64,000 nucleotides of DNA from Hydractinia symbiolongicarpus (Eukaryota; Cnidaria; Hydrozoa; Anthoathecata; Hydractiniidae): the NCBI RefSeq assembly GCF_029227915.1, contig NC_079876.1:29981828-30045827 (forward strand). The letters run 5' to 3'. A program made the position numbers and the translations under genes. Of this stretch, positions 12,785-25,000 are shown one piece after another; within the stretch, counting starts at the first letter, position 1; every line of letters starts with the position of its first letter. Below the pieces are notes generated by a model, which worked only from the letters and a program-made list of their open reading frames with translations, made no database searches and was not told where the DNA came from.

Positions 12785-14548
12785 ATGGCTCCAAAGTATA
12801 TGAAATGGTCTGAAGAAGAGATGGTGAATGCTGTGAGTGCAGTGTTAGATGACGGCATGTCAATTTCTGAGGCGTCAAGAGTTTTTGATATCCCACGAAA
12901 AACGTTATCGGACAAAGTCCATAACAACCATCCTTTAAAATCAGGACGGCAAACTGAGCTAACGGCAGATGAGGAAAAAAGCTTGGTGGCGTACATCAAA
13001 TACATGTCGAATCATGCTTTCCCCCTGACCATTCCTATGATAAAGTCATTCGCATGGAACATTGTAAAGAGGTCAGGAAGGGAAAGTAGATTTAATGTTG
13101 AGAATGGTCCTGGGAAAACTTGGTGGAACGAGTTCCGTAAACGCCATTTAAGTGATGTAGCAATTAGAAAGCCAGATTTGCTGGACAGAGGAAGGGCGAG
13201 GATGGCAAATCCTGTTGTTATAAACAGACACTTTTTGACTTTGGGAAACCTTTTGAAAAGTGAGAATTTAATGGACAAGCCTGGAACAATATTTAATGTA
13301 GATGAATCGGGGATGAATTTAGAGTTGAGGAAGGGAAAGGTTGTCATTGATCGAAGCCAGAAACATGCGTATTCGCAAGGTAAAGGGTCGCGGGAACACG
13401 TCACTGTTAATTGCTGTGTTTCTCCAGGCGGACTGATGATTCCACCTTTTATTATTTATGAGAAGTCTTTTCCAAGCGGAAACTACTCTGCCAATGGCCC
13501 CACTGATGCTCTATATGGCAAATCCGACAATGGATATATGGACGAAGACCTGTTCTTCAAGTGGTTTACTCGTTTATTTGTTCCAAAAACTAAACACGTG
13601 GGGAAAAGAATCTTGATAATTGATGGCCACGGATCCCACATCAACCTCAATTTAATAGATGCTGCTAGGGAGAACCAAGTTATCTTGTATTGCCTCCCCC
13701 CTCACACAACTCATGTGCTTCAGCCATTGGATGTTGGATTGTATGGTCCACTCAAGACATACTTCAGCAGAATTAGGTTGGGCGTCACGAGAAATGTTAC
13801 GATTTCCAAAACTGAATTTTCTGCTGTTTTTAAGCTGGCGTACGAGGAAACCTTTAGCTACGCTCGCATCCTTTCATCATTTCGGTCATGTGGCATATAC
13901 CCGTTCAACCCACTGGCCATAAATTTAAAACGTTTAATGCCATCTACTACGTCAACTGTACCGCCAACTACATCGTCAACTCTACTGCCACCTGTACCGT
14001 CAATGACATCGTCAACTCTACCGCTACCTGTACCGCCAACTGCATTGTCAACTCTACCGCCACCTTTACCGTCAATTGCTTCGTCGACTTTTCCGCCACC
14101 TGTACCGTCAATTGCATCGTCAACTCTATCGCCAACTGCATCATCAAATGTACCATCAACATCGTCGTCACCAACAGCTGCATCTTTCCCAGGAACTTTG
14201 AACAGTCTTCCGGGTGGATCGATATCTTCAATGCCATCAGCAAACCGACTACCTGCTGCTTTCCAAAATATGGATCCAAATATAATCGATCTATTTATCA
14301 CGCCGATTCTGGAGCCTGAAAAAAAAGAAAAGAACAGTAGAATTGTCACTAAAGAAAGAATCATCACTTCCGACGAGCATCGTGCAAAACTGGAAGAAAA
14401 GAGCAGATTAAAAAGAGAACTTGAAGAAGCTAAAGAGAAACGTAAATTGGAGAGGGAAAGAAAAAAGAAGGAGAGAGAAACAACAACAAAAAGCCAAAGA
14501 GCGAAATGCGAAAAAAAGAAAAACCTCCCCAATCGAGGCTTCTACTGA
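12785..14548 (+). CDS. pogo-like DDE transposase (main frame)
   Basis: I start at the ATG of MAPKYMKW (12785), because the preceding 12 residues look like leader noise. Residues 5-50 form a psq-type helix-turn-helix (SEEEMVNAVSAVLDDG, then SISEASRVFDIPRKTLSDKV). A CENP-B-like second DNA-binding region follows. The DDE_1 catalytic core has FNVDESG (D173), IDGHGSH (D280) and LQPLD (D316), so spacing is DD35D, as in pogo/Tigger/jerky families. Residues about 385-470 are a Pro/Ser/Thr-rich stretch built from imperfect tandem repeats, and a charged coiled-coil-like Glu/Lys region follows. The frame ends at 14548. The neighbouring frame carries a zinc-finger tail, so the natural protein was probably longer. 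The element may still bind DNA, but activity is uncertain. Confidence 0.85.
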   Translation: MAPKYMKWSEEEMVNAVSAVLDDGMSISEASRVFDIPRKTLSDKVHNNHPLKSGRQTELTADEEKSLVAYIKYMSNHAFPLTIPMIKSFAWNIVKRSGRESRFNVENGPGKTWWNEFRKRHLSDVAIRKPDLLDRGRARMANPVVINRHFLTLGNLLKSENLMDKPGTIFNVDESGMNLELRKGKVVIDRSQKHAYSQGKGSREHVTVNCCVSPGGLMIPPFIIYEKSFPSGNYSANGPTDALYGKSDNGYMDEDLFFKWFTRLFVPKTKHVGKRILIIDGHGSHINLNLIDAARENQVILYCLPPHTTHVLQPLDVGLYGPLKTYFSRIRLGVTRNVTISKTEFSAVFKLAYEETFSYARILSSFRSCGIYPFNPLAINLKRLMPSTTSTVPPTTSSTLLPPVPSMTSSTLPLPVPPTALSTLPPPLPSIASSTFPPPVPSIASSTLSPTASSNVPSTSSSPTAASFPGTLNSLPGGSISSMPSANRLPAAFQNMDPNIIDLFITPILEPEKKEKNSRIVTKERIITSDEHRAKLEEKSRLKRELEEAKEKRKLERERKKKERETTTKSQRAKCEKKKNLPNRGFY

Positions 14549-14906
14549 TCAATTGCCAACACGGAAAAGTAGTCGAACAAAAAAAGTTGATTATGCTAAT
14601 CTATTGAAGCAACTTCGGCAAGGGTTCAATGATGATGAAGATGAAGATGACGATGGCAACAACAGTGATGATGGTAGTATCAGTACAAGCAGCGAAAGTG
14701 TTGTTTTGGAAAGTTCGGAAGATGAATCCGATGTTTGTAACATTTGCAAGCGCGGTTTCCCTAAAGGTTTGAAGAAACAAACTGTCTCCTGGATTCTTTG
14801 CGCTAAATGCAGTTGTTGGATGCACGATGTTTGCGAAGATGTGTCCGTAAAAAAATTACCAGAGAGTGAGGATTATATTTGTAAAGCTTGTTCTTTTAAA
14901 ACATAA
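14421..14906 (+). pseudogene. Frameshifted C-terminal tail of the transposase with PHD-like zinc finger
   Basis: This frame overlaps the end of the main transposase frame by 128 bases. It continues the same Lys/Glu-rich helix (KERNAKKRKTSP), then an acidic Asp/Ser run, then a zinc finger. The finger has CNIC, a CAKC-SCWMH segment, C, and a final CKAC, in the PHD-like C-C-C-C-H-C order found at the C-terminus of many DDE_1-family proteins. The A-rich run at 14510-14524 is a likely site for a one-base indel that separated the two frames. A short intron or programmed shift is possible but less likely. The frame ends in TAA at 14904-14906. Confidence 0.65.
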
Positions 14907-16495
14907 AAGTCTTAAAGTGAATTTTTTTTGTCATTTATCTTTGCTCCAACCAACTATTAACTATCTACTATACCATTGCTTGTATCGTAGGCTTATCCTA
15001 AATTTTTGTAACCAAACTCTTAGCAAACAAACACCAAACAGATCTAAAAGTTTTTAAAACTAGATTGGTGAAAAAGAGGGTAATAGAGTGGAAAAGGCTT
15101 TGTAGTAACCAAAAAAAATCTGAAATTTTAGTAATTTTCGCACGAAAATTCTCATTACTTCAGGAGCTGATTAAATAATGATAGCTATCAATAAGAATGT
15201 TTTGAATGGCAGTAAAGCAGACTAAAATATGTTAAAAATATAAAATAACACTTTTTAGGTGAAATATAAGGCCTCACAATAAAAAAACATCCCTGGCGAA
15301 CTTATAAGACCGTCGCGCAACTTCTCAAAAGTAGTAAAAATGCACAGTTAGCAGAAATGGCCTATTCCGCTTCATGTCGGAATATACACAGAGTCAAAAA
15401 TACCTTACAGGGTCGCCGTACCGTCACAGGTCACAACAAAATCGCCAGATATGAAGTTTGGTTTGTTGAGGAGTTGTGGTTCAGAAAAGTTTGAAGCTGG
15501 CGAACTTACCAGCCTGGCGAATTTATACGACTTGACGCTAAACAAGGTCATAAAAAAAGAACAATAGGCATGCACACTCATTCCTGTGGGTAGAAAATGT
15601 AAACAACAGACCACAGTAGTCCAACCCAATAAAGCCATTAAAAACTTTTTGCTTCTAAAATATGAATTTCATATAAATTTTAATTTATTAGTATGTACAA
15701 AGTTTAAACATTGGCAACAATTTACAACACAAATGCTATCTTTTCAAACATAACACTACAACATTATTAACAATGTTGTTCTATGTTGTTTTGAATATCA
15801 CAACAGAGATTAGTTTGCTACAATCCTTTTCGTAAATTTTTGGAAAATGGCAGTTTTTTACCCATTTTTGCGATAACATTGCCTGCAACAGTTCTGCTTT
15901 GGCAGATGTGTAGGACGGCTGAGGAGCGTTAAATATACTATGGCCGCATTGCAAAACAATTAAAGTGACAGACCGTAAACCACCAGGAAATCGAGGAAAT
16001 AGACCATGTTCACATCAGTAAGAAATATCAAACTTTGATGGTCAAACCAAAAAACATAAGGACGAAGAAACCAATCAACTTGAAACAACATTTTTTTAAA
16101 CATTTTTTTTTTCATGTGTATAACTTATTCTTTTAATGTCGAGCAGTGGTATTGGAAGGCTGTTTTTTTATATCATTTATTTTATAAATAGCTGTAATAA
16201 AATCTGACAAAAAAATAAATTGTAAGTATGACGACAAAATAGCACCTTACATTCTTATCGAAAAAATTTAAACAAGTCTTTTGATTAGATCGACTCGTTT
16301 AAATTTAAACCAAAACTCCTGAGTTAGGAGTTTTGAGATTTAAAAAAAAATATGCAAATCTTTTCGTGTTGCCCTGACTAAAAGGCAGTTCTGAACTGAA
16401 TGTCTCTCCAGTGACAGAATTCTTCCCAACTCGTTGGTGTCATTCTGCTGTAAAAAAGTTCATAAAATAAGAAGCTAGACAATCGTGTTACTCAC

Positions 16496-16544
16496 TTCCA
16501 TTTACTGCAGAGATCGCAGGTAACAGTAGTAACACTCTCTTCAT
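16496..16544 (-). pseudogene. Orphan duplicate of ctns signal-peptide exon
   Basis: Exact counterpart of ctns-1 exon 1 within R2. It keeps the ATG, the open 49-base frame and the GTGAGT donor. One change (C at 9998 to G at 16520) replaces Ala9 by Pro in the hydrophobic core of the signal peptide ([16 protein letters not shown]). Transcription from the R2 promoter toward lower coordinates could still splice this exon to ctns-1 exon 2. That would skip the transposon and R1 exon 1 within one long intron. It is therefore either dead or an alternative first exon. The proline may weaken the signal sequence. Confidence 0.7.
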
Positions 16545-16648
16545 CTTAAGTTCAACTTGTTAGAACCAGTTACCATTGCCAAGGCCAAGTTACAGCCTGG
16601 CTAGGAAGCCAAAAAAAGAAAATACTGATTTATTGAATCACGCTTTGC

Positions 16649-16656
16649 TCACGTGA
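16649..16656. promoter_or_regulatory. CLEAR-like palindrome TCACGTGA in R2
   Basis: Copy of the 10127-10134 site carried along by the duplication, 105 bp upstream of the orphan exon's ATG and unchanged. Confidence 0.5.
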
Positions 16657-17592
16657 AAAGACTTTGTTATTATTGTTGTTTGGGTATATGGAGCGCAAAA
16701 CCGACAAGAAAACCCTGGTGATTTTCACCTTCGCCCCTGGTACTAGAGCACCCGCATCCCTATCCCCAGATTATTACGGAGCGGCCGGCCAACAACCAAG
16801 CTCTTCCTCCGGATTCTTTTTCTCTTTTTGACAATTTCGGACGGCGTCTTTAGGACGAGATTGGTCAAAAACAAGATTAAAAAAAGCGAAATTAAGCTCT
16901 GGCACAAAGCTGATTTGGAGTTAGGGCTGTTTTTTCCGCTATAAATTGGTAAACCTGTTGTGCTAGAGCGGAAAATACAGTCAAATGATAACGAGCCTTT
17001 TATGGTATAGGCGAGAAAAACCGATAAATTACCGGAAGTATTAAAAGCTTAAGAAAGATAAGCAGGAATTTTTTATTACTTGTGTCTATATCGCCTAGTT
17101 AATTAAACTTTCTTCGAGGATATTAAAATAAAAAATTACGCTAGGTCTCCTGGCTAACTGCTCAGTGGATCCTGGTATCTTTTAACGTTCATTAGTTCTC
17201 GAGATACTTGTCTTCAAAGTTGCGCTACTTATGCGAAATTATGACGTCATGAATTAGCTCTGAAACATGTAATTGCTGTTCTTAAATTCCAAACGTTCAT
17301 GTTCAAAACGCCAAACTGTTAAATACAACACCCTCTAGCTAGTTCATGATGTCATGCATAACTAGTGAAACTTCTAAGTCCAATTTCTTAAGAACAAATG
17401 AAGAATTTTCAAAAAATATGTACAATTTCCTAGACAACTTTTCAAACTCTTTCATATGAAATTAACTTGTTTTTTCGCGAGAGGTAAACTTTAAAAATAA
17501 ATTTAATGTCGTCTTCGGGAACAAAAAACAACAATGACGACGTCATCTTTGGAATTACATTTTGGCTACTTTCAAGTTCCATCAAGGGTAAG

Positions 17593-18391
17593 AAGAAGCC
17601 CTGTGGCTTAAAGATTTCCGCCATTAGCAATGTCTGAAACAGTACTGAACTTTACAGAGGAGTAGGTAATATGGGGGAACAATATCATTGAATATTCTAA
17701 AATTTTAACTTCATTTCTCCACGAGAACAATTTTAAAAGAAAAATAATAAACCTGAAAATTGATGAACAATAAAAACAAATTAAGAACAACACCAAGGCT
17801 GGAAGTTTATCGATTTTCTCTTTTTCTCTGAAAAACAACTTGAAAAATATCTTTTAAGGTGATAGCAATTTTTATTTACATAATCAGGTACGAAAGGTTA
17901 TGTTCAGACTTCATATTCTTATTTTTTCTTTTATAACACACTTTTATAATACATTATTTTTCACCAAAAATATTCAGCCTCAACAATTCCTCTTTAAATT
18001 AAAATTCATAAAGAATTAATTAGTTCTGCTGAATATAGTTTAAGTCTACGGGCTTGCAAAATTGTGCAAAAGGAAATTACGTAATTATTAAAGGAAAACG
18101 TTAATAACATCAAAGATGGCGCATTATAAGACGATCTTCATTATGCGACACTGCACGACCTTTAACTTTCGATAGCATATAAACTATAAAAGTATTGTTC
18201 ATTGGATAATAAAACAATTTGTTGCACTGTTAGAATTCTTATTGGCTTAAAACTCATTTAAGCCTCGTTCTTGGGAAAAATGTCAAAACGAGGATTTAGG
18301 CTTTAGCCTGGATAAGTTTTGGGCGTCCAGCCTAGCTGCGCTTTCTCTATCTATCTCAGGCGATTTTAAACATTCTTCGCTGGCGGAAATC
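17593..18391 (-). mobile_element. Helentron-like element, copy C, inside R2
   Basis: Duplicate of the 11071-11869 element, carried along in the segmental duplication rather than by separate transposition. The flanks are identical too. Confidence 0.6.
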
Positions 18392-18689
18392 AAAAATAAG
18401 TAATGTTTCATACAAAAATTGTGATATTTTTTTACGCATAAAAATATAAATAACATACATTATAGTGATGTAACAAAATTAACAATATTAAATCTAGAGA
18501 CTATTTTAACATATATCGAAGACTTTTGCAGAACTCATAGTTATGAGACTTTTTAACCCTTACTCTAAAGGACGGGAATTGGCGTGGCAGCAGGGGCGAA
18601 ATACTGATATACCATCTATTTGCCATAGCTCGTGACAACTTAAACTCGTGATATCAAAAGAAAATTAAAATTTTCCATTCACCAACATA

Positions 18690-19082
18690 GCAGGTGGCCA
18701 GAAATCGGGTTCAAATTCGAAAGATTCTCCACAAAAGCGTTAGAATTTTCGGGTTTTACGGAATAAATTGCGGAGTTTAAGGGTTGATGCATTTATAGTT
18801 ACGTTCTACTAAAAACTCCATATTTCAACATAGATTCATTTGCAAGGTGTTGTTCTTCTACTTTGAGGGTGTAGTCAAATTGAAAATATTATCGAAATAC
18901 TAAGATTTAAGAATTAAAGATAGAAGTAAGAAGGTCTCCACATATAAGGTTTTTTGTCAATGAAAAGAGTGCTGGGCTTGCAGTTGCTAACGAGTCTTCT
19001 TTAGATGCGTTAGTAAACTTTGTACTCAGTTCCCCGATGGAGAGTTTACTGAAATTGGTTGCTAAACGTTGACCGTGATAAA
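18690..19082. other. Intergenic spacer downstream of ctns-2
   Basis: Unduplicated sequence between R2 and the ctns-2 stop codon. It would hold the ctns-2 3' UTR (minus strand). I see no ORF or recognisable element. Confidence 0.4.
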
Positions 19083-22000
19083 TCATGCCACAGCGTTAAC
19101 AGATGGATCAGTTTGTTCATCTTCAACGATAGATTCATATTCTGTATTTTTACGATATAAAACATAATGTTGAACGATAAACAAAATATCGAAAAGAATG
19201 GAGAAAAAACCAAGACCAAATTTCGTAAAATCTCCAAATATTGAGTTCCACTCATCTAGAAAAGAATATTAAAGAAGGAATATTATCACAACATTATTGT
19301 ATTAAAAAATGAAATAAAGAAAAAAAGAAACAGAAGATCACAATATTCACTTTAGGAACATTCATTTCTAATTAAAATTTTTCTAATCAACATCCACTGA
19401 AGGCAGTAAAACTTGATGAGTTTGCTATAAATTCAGAATTGTCTGGCGCACACGAATCAATGCATTCAAATTCTATTTTCAAAATGTAAATAAATAAACA
19501 AATACGTACTGTTATTGTATGCTAGAAGAAACATTTGAATAAGACTAAACGAACCACCAGTGAAATCTAACAACACATTACCAATACTCCATCCTACAGT
19601 TGATTTACGTCTAAAATTCATATACGCCTAAAAAAAGAAGTACACATGTGGAGGAGAAACTGTTTACCCGTGGTTTATTTAGTTATTGATACACTGATGA
19701 TATCACATTGAACCAGCCGTTTTTTGACACAATTTTAGGAAATTTTAAGATAACACAGATCGAAAATACTCAGATTTTACATCGACAACAATAAGTAGAC
19801 ATGAAGTGTTGTGTAAAAATTACCTGTGGTACATATTTGATGAGCGTGACACCAAGTTTGATATATGAGAAAAAATCTAAGTAAGTTAACCACGTAATTT
19901 TTGATAAAACAGCAGGAACCAATGAACAGGCTGCAAATAACCAGGCTATTATCACTAAGATGATACAAATGATGGAAATTCTTTGTGTTCCACGCTAAAA
20001 TGTAAGGCGAGAAATATGACACAAAATATGTTGCACCCGAGGGCTTCAAACACATTTAGACTGTTACATGAAAACTCCAAATAAATCAACTATCAAGTTC
20101 TGATAGATGAGAAATACAACCATACTGAACTCTCAGCATATGCAACAATATAACAACTTACATCATAAATAAAACACTGAGATATGGTGATGATAGTTAA
20201 CAGAACAGCATGAAGAGCAAAGAAGACATCATTTGGTTGCACGGGAATAACAGAACCGCCATATTTAGCAAAATATTCATCCTAAATCGGAGGAAAAATA
20301 AAAAAGTAATTTTTCATCATATTTTTATGTTTAAACCGTCAGCATGAAACAATCATTTTAAAATAATATTTCTTTTTGCTATTCTGCAAACTTTTAAATA
20401 CATTCATGCTCCTTATTTTAGCTATTCTTTACAAATGTTCAGAAACCACGCAGTTCTTCCTAACATTTTGATTTTTTAAATTTTGCATCAAGGTGGCAGT
20501 AAACCTTTTCTAGCTGTATTTCCGGAGAATATCAACATTCAACTTTGACTCATTATCTAAATTGCTGAGTCAGTAGAAATTACTAGTTAACATGTACGGT
20601 ATAAATTGCCTTTATGATCCCCAAATTTTTACAAACACATAATTTTCATTTTCTAATAAAATGAACTTTAACGTAACCTAGTTGACAGGGTGTGCGGAGT
20701 TTTTCTGTTCATTCATATATTTGTATTTTTTGAAAAATTAATGGGTAGCATTCTCTGTTGCACCAATTAAAAGAAAATTATCCATAGTAAAAATATTTCC
20801 GCACACCATATCATAACTGTACCATTTCACAAACTTATCTGAAAAATTTCGAGCGAAACAAAAGAATTTTATAATATAAAAAACATGGATATATATTTTG
20901 AAGTTAACCCTTAATAACTATATAGGTAAAAAAAAAAAATTAAAAGAGTTACTGCTACCTGGACTTTTTCTTAAATTATTTTTATTGCGGGGACGACACA
21001 TTGTTTTTTTTGCTTGGTGCAGCAAAATAAGGTTGCAACTGTATTATATTTTACTTTTTTAGCACATTTAGCACATCACATTTCACAATTTTCGTTATAA
21101 TTCTACAATATGTACCTGTATTGATGTTACCCAAAACAGACCAACATTGAAAAATGAATAAGCAAGAAAACCAGTCAAATTATAACAAAGAAAATCAAAA
21201 TTCAATCCAACAACGCTAAAAGAAATGGTACAAGTAATAAATAACAGAGAAGATAGAAAAAAAAGAGATTATCAAGCCTATGAAATGTTGTTTAAATGCA
21301 AGTGGAAAACAGGTGGAAAGCAGGCGAAGTAAGGCGAAAACAGGCGAAATAAGGCGAAAACAGGCGAAATAAGGCGAAAGCAGGTGAAAGAAGGCGAAAG
21401 CAGGTGAAAGAAGGCGAAAGGAGGCGAAAACACCTAAGTTACCTTTTTCTTTTGTAATTCACATATACCTAAAACAATTAAAACAAATATTTCAATCACT
21501 TATTAAACTTGCTGTAAATTCTAAGCTTTAAATCATGTATACAAAATTTTCTTAGAATATTATATAAAAAATATAAAAATAGAATTACTGAAATACAGAA
21601 TTACAGAATTTCCTTAAGGTAGAAAAATAGTGCAAAATTAATTATCCTTGTATTAGCAAACTTAAATTCCACATTTTGTAAACAAGGAAGAACATTCGCA
21701 GTCTTTTGCTTAGCATTTTATGTTATTTTAACATAAACAAAAACTGTGTTATATCACAATGCTAATTCTGCACAAATTCTCATTGTTCAATTTGCAAACT
21801 TAGATTCTACAATCTTCTCTCCTGTCAAGAATTTCTTCTCTTAAGGTATAAGATAACTATTTACGCAGTTGTGGTAACTAAATTGGTTGTTACCTGTGGA
21901 TAAAACGACACTGACCATGCAAGGAAATATATCCATCCAATTACACTGATCACTGAGTTCAAAGTGAGAGAGTGAACAACTAATATATGCACTCGATCAT

Positions 22001-25000
22001 GCTTCTTGCTGAAAAAAATCATCAATATTACACAAATATGTAGCGAAACTTTCTATGTCTGCAGATGTGTGCTGCAACATGAACATTTATAAAGACAAAG
22101 GTTTCTCCTCATCTTTTTCCACCATTATCTTTTTTAATCATATTTATTTTTATTATTATGGTCCCTAGGTAATTATATTCAATTGATTATTATCAAAAAA
22201 TCATGTATGTTATTCAATGTGATTCTGATGATATACTTAAAATAATTGGTTGCCTTTCTTAACACAAATTTGCATCAAAACACACTACTTTAAAACTTGA
22301 GCTCAGATGAAATATATATACAACCAGAGAACAAATTAAATAAATGCATATTTTTTTTCAAATTTCAACTGTCAATTGGACTGTCACCAGATCAATACCG
22401 GCACTCTAAAACACTTTAACATGTTTTCTCCTCTTAGATTCATCAAAGCCATCGCAAAAAAGTAAAAGAAAAAGGGAATTGAGAACTTTGGCCCATGGTC
22501 TACATTCCTGTAAATTAAAAAAAAATCAAGATTGAAAAAAATAGGTCCTACATTGTTTGAAATAATTACAAAAACATACTTCAAAATTAACTCAGATGAA
22601 TTAAATTTAGCGTCAATATATGTATCACCAACATTGTTTCCATACACCAGAATTACTCTTGGTTTTGTGTCATCTTGAGGTGTGAACAAAATCTTTAAAA
22701 AACATAGCATACATACATGCAAAGTGATTGCAAAAAAACTCACAATATTGACTTACAGTAACAAGTCTTTTTAATAACTTATAATAAGCCAAAATTAAAC
22801 TTGCACATAAAAAATGAAATGTAATAACCTTTTCAGTAAGTGGGTATGCTATATCATGATCAGAACTAACAAGTGTTACATTTACATCTTTCAATATTGG
22901 TGCGCTGTAAAAAGAAAAAATATTTTCTATAATTAGCTACAAATATGCAAATAAATAGCATAGATTATTTAAACTAAATTTATAATGGCATTTACATCAA
23001 CATTTACAATGGCATAGTATTTTTGTTAGCAAGGTTGGCAGTGGCAAATAAGTGTATAACAGATGTACAATTCTAAGAAGAAGCGTAGGGTGCCTATTTC
23101 TTACAAAGCATATAAAACAAATTCCAACCATGTTAACTAAAATTTTACCATCATGTTTTTTACTTTGCTGCCATTGGAAAGAAAATTCAAATTTAAAGTT
23201 TTCTTACAAAAGCAAAAAATAAGGTTTAATTAGTTAAAAATTAAAAGCAAAATTTAATAAGTGTATCCCTACCTTAAACGAATTGTAAACATGGTAACAT
23301 GAAACTCCAATGCAACTGTTTCACAGTCTGTTAGGATAAGATCAACTTCTAAAATTAAAACGTTCATTTTTAAAATTCTACAACCACAGGGTAACAGAAT
23401 TGCAGCTAGCATTTGGATGTGAATGTTGTGCCAAAAATTTTAGTGAATTGATCCATGGTAAAACCTACTCCATTAAAAAAAATGATCACAGAAAAATAAT
23501 CTTGATGATGTCAGTAGTAGTCCTGTCCTTATGCAAAGGATTTTTTTGAGAAATCTGTTAATCCATTGCTACTATTGCGCAAAACACTAATAAAATAATG
23601 TATATATATAGGAGTTTTGATGTATGTATAGCGAGAGACAAGCCTTCCCCCCACTTTTTGCTAAATAATATTTTCGTAAGAAGCAGGATCGAAATATCCG
23701 TTTTACGTGTTTTAGGACTCTAAATGCGTTGGCTTCCAGAGGCTTCGCCCCTGGTCCCCACCAGGGGGCTTACAGCGCCCCTGGACCCCTGCTGTTTCTG
23801 CAGCTTGCTTCGCTCATTGATTGTCACAAAAATCTCAAAATCTCCCACTAGGCCTAAGCCCCCCACTTTGAAAATTGTGGCGCCGCCCCTGGTAGCAGTT
23901 TTAATCGGTAGTTAAGAATGTATAATGGTTTATCATTTTTGCTGACACCACCAATGTCCAAAAAAGGTTTCTAAAAAATTGTTTATCTGTTTCTTTTTTT
24001 TGGAGAGCTTGAAACACTGATTAATTATTATTCAACCATTTGTTGTGCTCCTGGAAAATGGTTAAAAAGATATTGGGTTTTTTTAAGACATTATCAACCT
24101 GTTTGTTCTGAAATGGTTAGTCGACCAAGCTTTAGAAAATGGTTTAATTCTGGTCCCAGGTGGTCCCTAGTTACCTGTGTAGTGGGTGATTTTCAGCCAT
24201 TTCCAAGTTATTTTACTTCAAACTCACAAGTGCAACATAATGCCTTCACTAATCTATATAATAATCTATACAATCTATATAATAATATAGATTAGTGAAG
24301 CCATTGTGTAGTGTGCGTGTCTGTTGGTCTGTCTGTAACAGCCAAAGTGGACGTGTTTATTTTCCCTTGATGTAGCCAAAAAAGTTATGTTTAATTTGAT
24401 AATTGACAAATTTAACGTCGTAACGTCAAAACACTAATTTAACGTCAATATCTTATATTAAATTAAAGAAGCCATTACAATGCACTTAAAACTTTGAGGC
24501 CAAATAACTTAGAAACAAAGTGATGACGTCAGTCATTTTTCATCGCATGGGTAGGGACCACCTGGGATCAATTTGAGTAATTTAAGTTTCTGTGTTCAAG
24601 GAATTCTTTTCAGAATGGACGGGCTGATGACGTCATTAAAGAACATTTAAACTTTAATCAGGCTTGGACAAGAATGGCATGCGATCGCATGCGCACGCCT
24701 CTGCACACGCCATTATTGTTTTTGGCATATGTATGATTGAGAAAGTATTTTAGTGTGTTTTCAAAAGGTGGGGAGGATTTAACCAGTGAACCCGAAACAC
24801 TGGAGACTGCAAAAGCCTTTAAACATATAAAACAAAATAAGCACGTTTCGTACCTACATCTCCCCTATTATAACTTTAAAAATTAGAAATCGTAACATGC
24901 AAAATAACGAGATAATTCGAATATAATCTGTCTCTTTTAATTAAACTTAGTTCAGCATCTATTTCGTTTTGTTTTTATCTGCCATGTGCCATCATGAAAG

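Larger units (their letters stand above)
12168..15525 (+). mobile_element. pogo/Tigger-type DNA transposon at the R1/R2 junction
   Basis: The element starts TAAGTTCGCCAG and ends CTGGCGAATTTA, giving about 12-bp terminal inverted repeats flanked by TA on both sides (12166-12167 and 15526-15527). Further AAGTTCGCCA motifs lie inside both ends (about 12346, 12367, 12490, 15294, 15498), which would suit transposase-binding repeats. It carries one transposase gene with a probable frameshift. Its left border coincides exactly with the end of R1. Only ten bases (15528-15537) separate its right TA from the start of R2. Confidence 0.8.
15538..18689. repeat. Direct duplication, copy R2
   Basis: Second copy of the 9016-12167 segment, at an offset of 6522 bases. 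It sits between the pogo element and the 3' end of ctns-2, so its ctns exon 1 (16496-16544) has no exon 2 of its own immediately downstream. After its last shared bases ACCAACATA the sequence continues GCAGGTGGCC, which is presumably the original flank. Confidence 0.95.

Noticed and set aside
13858-14532. Minus-strand 224-residue ORF with Gly/Asp repeats inside the pogo element
   Set aside because: It is the antisense shadow of the repetitive Pro/Ser/Thr-coding region and the Lys/Glu-rich coiled coil of the transposase.
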